Shown piece after piece: positions 16,700 to 25,019 of a stretch of DNA of 57,990 nucleotides. The first letter of the stretch is position 1. Each line of letters starts with the position of its first letter. A program made the translations under genes and the position numbers. The DNA comes from Microcaldota archaeon (GTDB lineage Archaea; Micrarchaeota; Micrarchaeia; Micrarchaeales; Micrarchaeaceae). The stretch covers positions 1-57,990 of the forward strand of contig JAJYTZ010000003.1 in the NCBI GenBank assembly GCA_021792775.1. Direction: 5' to 3'. The notes beneath the pieces are model-generated. The model saw only the letters and a program-made list of their open reading frames with translations, made no database searches and was not told the DNA's origin.

Positions 16700-17235
16700 C
16701 GACTAATCATGGCCACTCTGGAAGCCCACGAATAAATTCGTGGGAGGATGTCACGCTTACGAATCTGTATAAAGCTATAAGGTTGGTGTATGGAAGGGTG
16801 TGGTACCTATCGTTATTTGCCGTCTCTTCAGTAATATATTATGCGATAATCTCTTACCTTGTAGCATATCAGGACAGGGGCATACAGTTCTTTGCGCTAC
16901 CTGTCTATTTTATCTATCTTAATGCAATCGCGGGTGGTTTCCTTCTCTCTGTTTCCATCTTTTACCTGCTTAATTATAGGATAGGATACGGCACTGGCGT
17001 ATCTGTAAGTGCAGGCTCTGCTGTCCTTACAGGTATTGTCAGCGGATGTGGATGCTCAGCGCCCGTAGCGTTTGGGGTGTTCAGCTTCTTAGCGGGCACC
17101 TCCTCAGCGATATACGCAATCGATTTTATGAGCGCGTATGCGCCTTACATAGTAAGCGCAATTGCGATAGCGGAGATCGGGATAGGCCTTTTTTATCTTA
17201 GCAGGATATATAATGCAAATTGCAAACTGAGATGA
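16696..17235 (+). CDS. small polytopic membrane protein with a transposon-derived N-terminus
   Basis: About 179 residues, with four or five membrane spans (near 35-55, 65-90, 100-130, 140-170) and an unusual conserved-looking loop [17 protein letters not shown] do not recognise the family; the GCGC motif could bind metal or carry redox chemistry, in line with the msrB-msrA genes downstream. Residues 1-20 come from the right end of the TnpB element, so the native start was probably lost or replaced; internal TTG/GTG codons near 16785 are alternatives. It overlaps msrB by ATGA, implying co-translation with the methionine sulfoxide reductases. Confidence 0.62.
   Translation: MTTNHGHSGSPRINSWEDVTLTNLYKAIRLVYGRVWYLSLFAVSSVIYYAIISYLVAYQDRGIQFFALPVYFIYLNAIAGGFLLSVSIFYLLNYRIGYGTGVSVSAGSAVLTGIVSGCGCSAPVAFGVFSFLAGTSSAIYAIDFMSAYAPYIVSAIAIAEIGIGLFYLSRIYNANCKLR
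16723..16744. repeat. right-end hairpin of the TnpB element
   Basis: GCCCACGAAT and ATTCGTGGG form a 9-10 bp stem with a two-base AA loop, typical of the IS200/IS605 right end and expected to be part of the reRNA scaffold. It is also in frame with the ATG at 16696, so the hairpin would be translated as PRINSWEDV at the N-terminus of the downstream protein. Confidence 0.7.
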
Positions 17236-17609
17236 AAAATATGGATTATAGAAAGCTGACAAAAGAGGAAGAAAAGGTCATTGTGCATAAAGGCACTGAG
17301 GCGCCGTTCAGCGGAGAATACGACAAAAATTTCGGGAAAGGCACATACATCTGCAAAAGGTGTAGCGCAGAGCTTTACAGATCTACAGACAAGTTTGATG
17401 CTGGATGTGGATGGCCAAGTTTCGATGACGAGATAGACCATTCTGTAATGAAGCTGATGGATTCTGATGGGATTAGGACGGAAATCCAGTGTGCCAGATG
17501 CGGCGCGCATCTCGGTCATCTGTTTGAAGGGGAACATCTGACCAGGAAGAACAGAAGATATTGTGTCAATTCTGTGTCAATGATATTTGTGCCTGAGAAA
17601 AGGGATTGA
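17232..17609 (+). CDS. msrB: peptide-methionine (R)-S-oxide reductase MsrB
   Basis: About 125 residues with the four zinc cysteines (CKRC about 41-44, CARC about 87-90) and the catalytic cysteine in [10 protein letters not shown] (about 111). It reduces the R isomer of methionine sulfoxide in proteins. The ATG at 17232 overlaps the preceding stop; an ATG three codons further in is possible. It is followed with no gap by msrA, so both isomers are covered by one transcript. Oxidative-damage repair is implied. Confidence 0.95.
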   Translation: MKNMDYRKLTKEEEKVIVHKGTEAPFSGEYDKNFGKGTYICKRCSAELYRSTDKFDAGCGWPSFDDEIDHSVMKLMDSDGIRTEIQCARCGAHLGHLFEGEHLTRKNRRYCVNSVSMIFVPEKRD

Positions 17610-18161
17610 ATGGAAAGCAGAAGTATTGTTCTTGGGGCGGGTTGCTTCTGGTGTACCGAAGCGGTATTTGGGATGTTTGATTGGGTGATCTCTGTTAGAC
17701 CTGGCTATGCCGGAGGCTTTACAGAAAATCCAACATATGGGGATGTTTGCCGCGGAAAGACCGGACATGCCGAAGTAGCACTACTTGATTATGATGCAGA
17801 CAAGGCAGACTTGAACTCGGTTCTTGATATATTCTTCGCAATGCATGATCCAACGTCGGTCAACAGGCAGGGCAACGATATAGGTTCACAGTATAGGTCG
17901 ATAATATTGTATACTGATGATACAGACAAGGATATCATAGAAGCTCATATAAAAAGGCTGCAATATGGGATTAGAGGGAGGATAACAACAGAGGTTAAAA
18001 AGCTTGAGAGGTTCTATGAAGCGGAGGATTATCACCATGATTACTATAAGAAGAATAAGGCAAACCCGTATTGCATGTTTGTGGTAAGACCCAAACTCAT
18101 CAAGATAATGAAAGAGTTCGGCATAGAAAAAGGAGGCGATAGGAAAAAAAGGATTGGATAG
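17610..18161 (+). CDS. msrA: peptide-methionine (S)-S-oxide reductase MsrA
   Basis: A 183-residue protein with the GCFWC active site (Cys12, Cys15), RPGYAGGFTENPTYGDVC, TGHAEVALLDYD and GSQYRSIILY. It reduces the S isomer of methionine sulfoxide, free or in proteins. The start codon follows the msrB stop directly. The EDYHHDYYKKN near the end matches the family, so the gene is complete. Confidence 0.95.
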   Translation: MESRSIVLGAGCFWCTEAVFGMFDWVISVRPGYAGGFTENPTYGDVCRGKTGHAEVALLDYDADKADLNSVLDIFFAMHDPTSVNRQGNDIGSQYRSIILYTDDTDKDIIEAHIKRLQYGIRGRITTEVKKLERFYEAEDYHHDYYKKNKANPYCMFVVRPKLIKIMKEFGIEKGGDRKKRIG

Positions 18162-18254
18162 AGATGCGGCGCTGCACACGAATCCTTTTATATCTTTTTT
18201 GTCATACTATCCTGCTAAGATAATTAACTCTTAGTATTACTTATTGGTGTAACA

Positions 18255-18773
18255 ATGGCAAGAATAAGACCCGCAAGCGCGTACAGAGACCAAAAACAAC
18301 AGGCGTGGAGCAGATTCTCAAAGCGCAAACCGAGAAAGAGCTACGTCAGGGCTAAGCCGTACACTAAATTGCTTGTCTTCAACATGGGAAAGGACAATGT
18401 CGCATATGACATGGTCGCGACACTTAACGCATCTGATTATGTGCAGCTCAGGTCAAATGCCATAGAGTCTGCCCGACTTGAAGCAAACAGGTATCTTTCA
18501 AGCAAGATACCGGAAAGCTTCTATCTGAAGATCCTTACCTATCCGCATAATGTTTTGAGGGAGCATAAGATGGGTACTACGGCAGGAGCAGACCGTCTCT
18601 CAAGAGGAATGGTGCATGCTTACGGGAAAGCGGTTGGTCTCGCTGCAAGGCTCAACAAAGGACAGCCGCTCTTTATGGTAAAGACGAAGAAGGGCAATGA
18701 GGCTATAGTTAGAGATGCCTTTGTGAGAGCTTCAAGGAAGCTTTCCGGCTCGTATAAAGTAAGGTTCAATTAG
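18255..18773 (+). CDS. rpl10e: 50S ribosomal protein L10e (uL16)
   Basis: A 172-residue protein starting MARIRPASAYRDQKQQAWSR, with YTKLLVFNMGKDN, KILTYPHNVLREHKMG and TTAGADRLSRGMVHAYGKA. uL16 sits near the peptidyl transferase centre and tRNA acceptor arm. GGTG lies five bases before the ATG. It is followed after 9 bases by dph2, so both probably share a message. Confidence 0.95.
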   Translation: MARIRPASAYRDQKQQAWSRFSKRKPRKSYVRAKPYTKLLVFNMGKDNVAYDMVATLNASDYVQLRSNAIESARLEANRYLSSKIPESFYLKILTYPHNVLREHKMGTTAGADRLSRGMVHAYGKAVGLAARLNKGQPLFMVKTKKGNEAIVRDAFVRASRKLSGSYKVRFN

Positions 18774-18782
18774 AAGAGATTC

Positions 18783-19700
18783 ATGCGTGTATTACTACAG
18801 TTTCCGGAAGGGCTTAAACAATATGTCTTGAAGCGCGCCAAAGAGCTGGAAGATGAAGGTAACGAGGTATTCATATCTGCCTCTCCGACTTTTGGGGCGT
18901 GCGATTTGGCAGTGGATGAAGCAAGGAACATAAAGGCAGATAAACTCATACACTTCGGACACAACGAATTCAACAAGGTGGACTTCGATGTGGAATTTGT
19001 GCCGGTCGAGGTAGATGCGCCTCTTGGAATACTGGAAAACTCGCTCGACAAACTTTCAGGATTCGGGAGGATAAGCGTTGTGACCACAGTGCAGCACCTC
19101 CACCAGCTGGAATCGATAAGAGAGTTCTATAGGAAAAATGGGTTTGAGGTAGTGGTGGGAAAACCCTTCGGCTTTGCAAAGGTCGCTGGACAGATACTTG
19201 GATGCGACGTAGGCAGTGCTGCCCGAGTTGATAGGGACGTCGATGCACATGTGTACTTCGGAGGCGGAAGATTCCACCCGCTCGGAGCTGTGATAAACAC
19301 AACAAAACCGTTTCTGATGATAGAGCCTTTTGAGGGAGTGATCCAGTTCATAGATTATTACAGGGATGTGCATAAAAAGAGAAGCAAGGGAAAGATACTT
19401 GCAGCTCTCGGCGCGAAAAGCATAGGAATCATGGTAAGCACAAAGAACGGACAGTCAAACATGGCCCTCGGACGCATCCTAAAGAAAAGAGTCGAGGCTC
19501 ATGGAATAAATGCTGAGATACTGATATCAAACACCTTCGACTTCGAGAGCATGAACAATATGATGGAGTTTGACGCCTTTGTCAACACCGCATGTCCTAG
19601 GATCGCAATCGACGATGTGGATAGGACGATGAAGCCCATACTGAGCGCAAACGAGCTGTCGGAGATGCTTAAGATAAGAGAGGGATTGGCGCAGAAATGA
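18783..19700 (+). CDS. dph2: 2-(3-amino-3-carboxypropyl)histidine synthase, diphthamide synthesis Dph2
   Basis: A 305-residue protein with the three iron-sulfur cysteines of archaeal Dph2 spread over its three domains: FGACDLAVDEA (Cys40), LGCDVGSAA (Cys141) and NTACPRIAIDD (Cys271). The homodimer uses a non-standard radical-SAM reaction to move an aminocarboxypropyl group to a histidine of EF2. It sits just after rpl10e, a translation context. No radical SAM CxxxCxxC motif is expected or seen. Confidence 0.93.
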   Translation: MRVLLQFPEGLKQYVLKRAKELEDEGNEVFISASPTFGACDLAVDEARNIKADKLIHFGHNEFNKVDFDVEFVPVEVDAPLGILENSLDKLSGFGRISVVTTVQHLHQLESIREFYRKNGFEVVVGKPFGFAKVAGQILGCDVGSAARVDRDVDAHVYFGGGRFHPLGAVINTTKPFLMIEPFEGVIQFIDYYRDVHKKRSKGKILAALGAKSIGIMVSTKNGQSNMALGRILKKRVEAHGINAEILISNTFDFESMNNMMEFDAFVNTACPRIAIDDVDRTMKPILSANELSEMLKIREGLAQK

Positions 19701-19782
19701 TTTTAGCGATGTATAAGCCTTTGTTTTGAAGCTATTTATTCCTATTCTGAGATTAGAGATGGACTAGTTTCTAGATGATATT

Positions 19783-21051
19783 ATGGCTGAAAACCTAAAC
19801 CCTTTTCTGATAGCACAGCAGCAGCTTGATCAGGCTGCAGAGATAATGGAGCTTGATAAGACCGCACACGCTATACTCAGAGAGCCTATGAAGAGCCTGA
19901 CAGTCAATATACCTGTCAGAATGGATAATGGAAGCGTGAGGCTGTTCAAGGGATTTGGAGTACAGTACAATACCGCAAGAGGCCCTGCAAAAGGCGGCAT
20001 AAGGTTCCATCCTAAAGAGACGATAGACACGGTAAAGGCTCTTTCCGCATGGATGACATGGAAGACAGCATTAGCCGATATACCTTTCGGCGGAGGGAAG
20101 GGCGGAGTCATATGCGATACAAAGGAGATGAGCGAGCGCGAACTGGAGGCGCTTTCCAGGGGCTATATAAGGGCCTTGGGGAATTACATAGGGCCTGATA
20201 TAGATGTGCCTGCGCCAGATGTTTACAACACCCCTCAAATAATGGCATGCATGATGGACGAGTATGCTACAATAGCGCACACAAACAATCCTTTTAGTGT
20301 TATAACAGGCAAACCGGTTGAAGTGTGGGGAAGCGCAGGAAGGAAGGATTCAACAGCGATGGGCGGGATGTTTGTGCTCAGAGAAGCGGCGAAGAGCAAT
20401 GGCATAGACCTTAAGAACGCAAAAATTGCGGTGCAGGGCGCGGGAAATGCGGGAATGTATGCATATCTTCTCTCGAAGAAGCTATTCGGCGCGAAGGTTG
20501 TCGCAATAAGCGATTCGAAAGGCGGGATAATAGACGAGGACGGGATAGACGAGGCAAAGCTTGTGAAGGCGAGGGAGGAAACGGGCAGCGTTACCGGATA
20601 CGAGGGCGGAACAAAGGTGACAAACGAGGAGCTTCTTGAATGGGATGTCGACATACTCATACCTTCAGCTATAGAGAATCAGATAACTGGCAGCAATGCT
20701 GACAAGATAAAGGCAAAGATGGTGCTTGAACTTGCAAATGGACCAGTGACGCCAGAAGCGGATAATATACTGCACGAGAATAAGGTTTTTGACGTGCCTG
20801 ATTTCCTGGTCAATAGCGGAGGGGTCATCGGCTCCTATTTCGAATGGATACAGAACAGGGAGGGATATTATTGGACTGAGGATGAGGTATACTCAAAGCT
20901 TGACGCAATAGTAACAAGGTCGTATGACCAGATGGAGGCCACAAGGAGCAAACTCAAGTCTCATGGAAAGAATGTGTCCCCAAGGGTTGCTGCGTATGTA
21001 ATAGCTGTAGAGAGAGTCGCTGATGCCATGAAATTTAGGGGATGGTACTAA
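19783..21051 (+). CDS. gdhA: glutamate dehydrogenase (Glu/Leu/Phe/Val family)
   Basis: A 422-residue enzyme with the substrate domain (GPAKGGIRFHP, WKTALADIPFGGGKGGV with catalytic lysines, PAPDVYNTPQIMACMMDEY) and then a Rossmann domain (VQGAGNAGMYAYLL). It interconverts glutamate and 2-oxoglutarate plus ammonia. The glycine-rich AVQGAGNAG replaces the usual GFGNVG, and the segment GSAGRKDSTAMGG differs slightly from the common GR..ATGRG. It shares TAATG with the next gene. With the aminotransferase at 5080 it would recycle 2-oxoglutarate during amino acid catabolism. Confidence 0.92.
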   Translation: MAENLNPFLIAQQQLDQAAEIMELDKTAHAILREPMKSLTVNIPVRMDNGSVRLFKGFGVQYNTARGPAKGGIRFHPKETIDTVKALSAWMTWKTALADIPFGGGKGGVICDTKEMSERELEALSRGYIRALGNYIGPDIDVPAPDVYNTPQIMACMMDEYATIAHTNNPFSVITGKPVEVWGSAGRKDSTAMGGMFVLREAAKSNGIDLKNAKIAVQGAGNAGMYAYLLSKKLFGAKVVAISDSKGGIIDEDGIDEAKLVKAREETGSVTGYEGGTKVTNEELLEWDVDILIPSAIENQITGSNADKIKAKMVLELANGPVTPEADNILHENKVFDVPDFLVNSGGVIGSYFEWIQNREGYYWTEDEVYSKLDAIVTRSYDQMEATRSKLKSHGKNVSPRVAAYVIAVERVADAMKFRGWY

Positions 21052-21818
21052 TGTCAGCCAATGAATACAAGATAGGGGTAATAGGCGGAACCGGGATGTA
21101 CAAGATACAGGAAGGGCGTGACATAGATGGACTACAGCTCGGAAGAATTGGCAGAAAGGAGGTCGCATTCCTTCCGAGGCATGGACGCAGCCACTCGATG
21201 CCGCCGCATATGGTGCCTTATAAAAAGAATATAGAGAAGCTCGCAAACATAGGAGTGGAGAGGATAATATCAACTACCGCTGTGGGCTCTTTGCGCGCAG
21301 ACTATAAGCCTGGCGATTTTGTAATAACTGACCAGTTCATAAACATGACACATGGAAGGGATGATACCTTTTTCCATGACAAGGTGGTGCATGTCAGCAC
21401 TGCGTTCCCTTACTGTGAGGAGATGAGAAGGATAGCCGTAGATTCAGCAAAGGAGCTCGGCTACAGCTTCCATGGAAACGGGACTGTGGTTGTAGTGAAT
21501 GGACCGCGTTTCTCCACTACCGCCGAATCGAGGGTTTTTAGAGGCATGGGGGCAGACATCATAAATATGACACAGTACCCGGAGGTTGCACTTGCGAGAG
21601 AAAAAGCGCTGTGTTACCTAAACATATCTGTAGTGACAGATTACGATTCTGGTGTAGAGGGCAGGGAGGAAGGCCCGGTATCATATGGGGATGTGGAGGA
21701 AACGTTCGCACACAATCTTGACAGGATGAGTAAGCTTCTGTCAGAAATTATAAATAGGACAGACAGCAGAAGAGGGTGCGGATGCGCGAGTGCACTTGAC
21801 TCTGCGGTCAAGGCTTAG
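21051..21818 (+). CDS. mtnP: S-methyl-5'-thioadenosine phosphorylase (type II-like)
   Basis: A 255-residue nucleoside phosphorylase: IGVIGGTGMYKI, FLPRHGRSHSMPPH, STTAVGSLRADYKPGDFVI, NMTQYPEVALARE and VVTDYDSGVEG. It cleaves methylthioadenosine, the by-product of spermidine synthesis, to adenine and methylthioribose-1-phosphate. The GCGC near the end resembles the CxC motif reported for hyperthermophilic MTAP II. The start overlaps the gdhA stop (TAATG). A related MTI phosphorylase activity cannot be excluded. Confidence 0.88.
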   Translation: MSANEYKIGVIGGTGMYKIQEGRDIDGLQLGRIGRKEVAFLPRHGRSHSMPPHMVPYKKNIEKLANIGVERIISTTAVGSLRADYKPGDFVITDQFINMTHGRDDTFFHDKVVHVSTAFPYCEEMRRIAVDSAKELGYSFHGNGTVVVVNGPRFSTTAESRVFRGMGADIINMTQYPEVALAREKALCYLNISVVTDYDSGVEGREEGPVSYGDVEETFAHNLDRMSKLLSEIINRTDSRRGCGCASALDSAVKA

Positions 21819-21823
21819 ATAGG

Positions 21824-22813
21824 TTAGAAGGGAGGTTTGGCGAATACCAAGAAGTAAGCTAACAGGGAGCAAAGTATGCCGAACAGGATAGGAGGGATTG
21901 CAGGCAGAGCGCGCTTGTATCTCCTTAAGATAAACATTGTCAGGATAAGGCCGAAGGTTCCTCCTACTGCAATGAATATGCTGAGTGTGAAGTTGAGATA
22001 CAGTTTGTAAGAGGATATGGCGACCATCAGCGGCACTGCAAGGTCGCCTGTGCCGAGCCCCACGCTTGCAGGTATCAGTATGCTGCCCTTTACGGCTGCC
22101 GCATTTATCTCCTTCGGGATCTTTATCTGGTTCTCGCGCACAGCTTTGCTATATGCAGAGAGCTGCTCGTTGCTCATGCTGCTCTTCGGGACTGCCGCAT
22201 ATTCGTCCACATTCACCATCAACGCAAGGTTGTTCTGCATGGCCACATTGGCGAGCGTTAACATATGCTTTGTTATGAATACAGCAATGAAATCGTATAC
22301 CGCAAGGATTCCTATCAGGAAAAGCGCAGCGATAGGTCCGAAGCTAAGTCCCAGAATAAGCCCGACCCCTATGCTCGATATTATTGCGGCTGTGTTCTTC
22401 ATGCTGGGTCTACGCATCTTCCCGTACAGAAATAGAAATGCGAACGCCGCGGCAATTCCTGAAAAAAGGTATTGAGGGGTCACTGCATATCCTACGTCAG
22501 CTGAAAGCGAGGATATGGCTACGTAGAAGACGAAGAAGCTTGTGATCAGTATTATTATCCTCTCCCAGAGAATGATTATCCTGTCCGCTTTGAAGTATCT
22601 GAATATAACAAGTATAAGAGCAGTTATTATCACGATATAGAGCACAAAGAACAATCCGGATATCGGGGTGTTTGATATCTGGTTTGCTACAGCAGATGCG
22701 TATGTCTGGTTGTTGAATAGCTGTGTGGCAAGCAGTATCCCGGCAAACTGCACCAACATGAATATCGTCAGTATCTGAATCATTTGTCGATACTCTATAA
22801 GCTTGAAGCTCAA
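21824..22813 (-). CDS. presenilin/signal-peptide-peptidase-type intramembrane aspartyl protease
   Basis: A 329-residue protein with about nine membrane spans. The catalytic aspartates are visible in LAVYDFIAVF (Asp174) and VGLGTGDLAVP (GxGD, Asp257), and the third hallmark, PAL, as RALPAIPPIL (about 302-310). Such proteases cut helices inside the membrane, for example leftover signal peptides. The start is a TTG at 22811-22813 with GGTG five bases upstream, the same spacing as at rpl7ae. The last codon lies 6 bases from the mtnP stop, convergently. Confidence 0.9.
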   Translation of the reverse strand: MSFKLIEYRQMIQILTIFMLVQFAGILLATQLFNNQTYASAVANQISNTPISGLFFVLYIVIITALILVIFRYFKADRIIILWERIIILITSFFVFYVAISSLSADVGYAVTPQYLFSGIAAAFAFLFLYGKMRRPSMKNTAAIISSIGVGLILGLSFGPIAALFLIGILAVYDFIAVFITKHMLTLANVAMQNNLALMVNVDEYAAVPKSSMSNEQLSAYSKAVRENQIKIPKEINAAAVKGSILIPASVGLGTGDLAVPLMVAISSYKLYLNFTLSIFIAVGGTFGLILTMFILRRYKRALPAIPPILFGILCSLLAYFLVFAKPPF

Positions 22814-22833
22814 TTATACACCATCACACACCG

Positions 22834-24885
22834 CTACTCTCCTTCATGCCTTACTACCCTGAGTTCTCCCTGTTTTGGCATGAATATGTCTCCTGATTTC
22901 TCAAGTTCCTCTATCAGTCGCATCGCAGACTGCGCGTCTATCCCCGCCTTATCTGCCTCTTCCAGCACTCTTTTTAGGCGGGCGGTCTTTTCTTCCTGTT
23001 CAAGCGTTTTTATTATGCCTAATATCGCATTTATCCTGTTTATCTTCTCTCTCGGTATGCCGGTAAGTATGGTATCGATATCGCGCCTTCCCTCCCTGTC
23101 CGTAGCGACGGTCTTCAGCATGTATTCATTGAGCGATATCGCAAGCTCAGCGTCCTGCCTTATTACAGTACCGTCCAGACGTGCTTTTGCGCTGGCTTCT
23201 GACATTCTTATTATACCCTCGATCTGCCGTGGCGTAATCGGAATCGATCCGAGCTTCGCCGCGTCTTTTCTCAGATTGACGTAATAATCTATTATTAGGT
23301 TTGACGCCTCTTCTGTAAGGCGCGGATGGATGTTTTTGCGCGCATAAGCGATATATTTCCTGAGAAGCCTTCCGTCAAGAGGGGGCGATTCTACCTGCGC
23401 GACCCCCTGCACCTGTGCAATCATCGCGCCTGCCGCTTCATGTTGTATAAGGATGTGCTGAGCTATATTCTTGTCTTGCTCCGAATCCATAAAGTCTATT
23501 ATAGGGAAGATAAGATCGAATCTTGAGAGCAGGGTCGGGGGTATATCGAACTGCTCTGACGGATACGAGTTTTTGTCGAACCGCCCGAACTTGGGGTTTG
23601 CTGCCGCAATCACTGCCGTCTTTGCGTTGAAAGATGCTACTATACCTGCCTTTGCCACGCTGATTGTCTGGGATTCCAGCGCCTCGTGCAGCGATGCGCG
23701 GTCTTCTTCGCCGATCTTGTCGAACTCATCTATTGCAACGACCCCTCCGCTCCCTAACACCATCGCTCCCGCTTTCAGTGTCCAGCCACCCTCAGAGAAC
23801 TCATCCCTCTCTGCAACCGCGGTCAGTCCTCCGCCGGTAACAGACTTTCCGCTTACGTAGATTCCTTTCGGAACCAGCTTTGAGACCGATTGCAGTATCC
23901 TGGTTTTTGCGCTTCCCGGATCTCCTATAAGCAGTATGTGCATGTCGCTTCGTATAAGTCCTCCGTCAACAAGCAACTTTCCAGGAGTTCCCCCAAATAA
24001 CTGAAGTGCTACAGCCTGTTTTATTTCGCCGTACCCGTATACCGATGGTGCGATTGATCTCCCTATCTTTTCGAATATGTTTGGATCTTTCGACAGCTCG
24101 ACTATGTTCCTCTCTTCCTCCTCTGATATATCTATCTCGGCAAATTCTTTCTGGTTCTGCACAGTGCCGACTGTGTCCAAGAACATCGCATAGAGAGTCT
24201 CGTCTTTCGACCTCTTGTTCTGCTTTGGCCTTATCCTTAATACCCCTGTTATCTCTACCCTGTCCCCCGGTATTATCGTGTTGACCAGGTCGTCGTGCAG
24301 CCAAACCTCGAGCTGCCATGTTGGCGTGCTGCCGTGGAGTTTCTCGAGAGGGTCTTGCACAGATATTTTCTGCAGGTTGGTAAACCTTGAGCCATCCTCT
24401 ATCATTTTCATAGGACGGCGCTTGCACTGGGGGCAGATGTCAGGTATCTGATCCCTGTCTATACGAACTATCACCCTCTCATTGCAATGTGCACATTCAT
24501 ATATTCCGATTCTGATGCGCGGTATTATCTCCGTCCTTTTGACAATAAGGCTGTCGATAGTTATGAGTTTGCCTATGTAAGCAGAACCGACATCCTGTAC
24601 AAGCGGAAAGTTTAGCCGCTGGTTTATGATTCTGACATGAGGCTCGTAGATGTCCATTGGAACACCTTCCAGCTTTGACTTCAGGGAATCGTTTGCAGCC
24701 TGTAGTATCATGTCCGGCCGCTCTATGAGCTCTGTGGCTATGTCCGGGTCGAATTCCTCTATGTCGCGCATCTCCACTTTCAGCGAACGTATCTCTGGAA
24801 ATGCGATAATCATGTCCTCTATCTGTCTCTTATAGTATTGACTGAAGAACTCGTCAAACCTTTCCTTCAATGAATCTTCAGGCAT
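22834..24885 (-). CDS. mcm: replicative helicase MCM
   Basis: A 683-residue minichromosome maintenance protein. The N-domain has a zinc ribbon (YECAHC about 129-134, CPQC about 151-154). The AAA+ core has GDPGSAKT (Walker A, about 321-328), VVAIDEFDK (Walker B, about 382-390) and LLSRFDLIF with the arginine finger (about 453-461), followed by a winged helix at the C-terminus. The hexamer unwinds DNA at the fork. GTGGT precedes the ATG. There is no intein or insertion. Confidence 0.97.
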   Translation of the reverse strand: MPEDSLKERFDEFFSQYYKRQIEDMIIAFPEIRSLKVEMRDIEEFDPDIATELIERPDMILQAANDSLKSKLEGVPMDIYEPHVRIINQRLNFPLVQDVGSAYIGKLITIDSLIVKRTEIIPRIRIGIYECAHCNERVIVRIDRDQIPDICPQCKRRPMKMIEDGSRFTNLQKISVQDPLEKLHGSTPTWQLEVWLHDDLVNTIIPGDRVEITGVLRIRPKQNKRSKDETLYAMFLDTVGTVQNQKEFAEIDISEEEERNIVELSKDPNIFEKIGRSIAPSVYGYGEIKQAVALQLFGGTPGKLLVDGGLIRSDMHILLIGDPGSAKTRILQSVSKLVPKGIYVSGKSVTGGGLTAVAERDEFSEGGWTLKAGAMVLGSGGVVAIDEFDKIGEEDRASLHEALESQTISVAKAGIVASFNAKTAVIAAANPKFGRFDKNSYPSEQFDIPPTLLSRFDLIFPIIDFMDSEQDKNIAQHILIQHEAAGAMIAQVQGVAQVESPPLDGRLLRKYIAYARKNIHPRLTEEASNLIIDYYVNLRKDAAKLGSIPITPRQIEGIIRMSEASAKARLDGTVIRQDAELAISLNEYMLKTVATDREGRRDIDTILTGIPREKINRINAILGIIKTLEQEEKTARLKRVLEEADKAGIDAQSAMRLIEELEKSGDIFMPKQGELRVVRHEGE

Positions 24886-25019
24886 CTTACCACGAAAAAC
24901 CCCACAGAGCGCACTCTAAATAAGTAACTAATTTATAAATATAGAGCGGGTAATATCTGAGCGTTAGTATATTAAAAGGTTGGGTATATTCAGAAGTAGA
25001 GGAACCATAAGGAGGTAGA

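Larger units (their letters stand above)
15345..16752 (+). mobile_element. TnpB-only IS200/IS605-type insertion element
   Basis: The element carries one gene, tnpB, and no Y1 transposase TnpA. The left end has a hairpin, ccTACCTcttttaaAGGTgg (about 15363-15382), then ATGAAAGCGAACCGCAGAG. The right end has the hairpin GCCCACGAAT-aa-ATTCGTGGG near 16723-16744. The probable target/TAM is the TTTAT just before 15345. Exact ends are estimates: the right end could be at 16752 or at TCAC (16754). The 3' end of tnpB and the right end should encode the guide RNA (reRNA). The element sits directly upstream of a membrane protein gene and appears to have altered its 5' end. Confidence 0.75.

Noticed and set aside
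24006-24451. Serine- and leucine-rich plus-strand frames opposite mcm
   Set aside because: They lie opposite conserved MCM domains and show the composition of reverse-complement reading.
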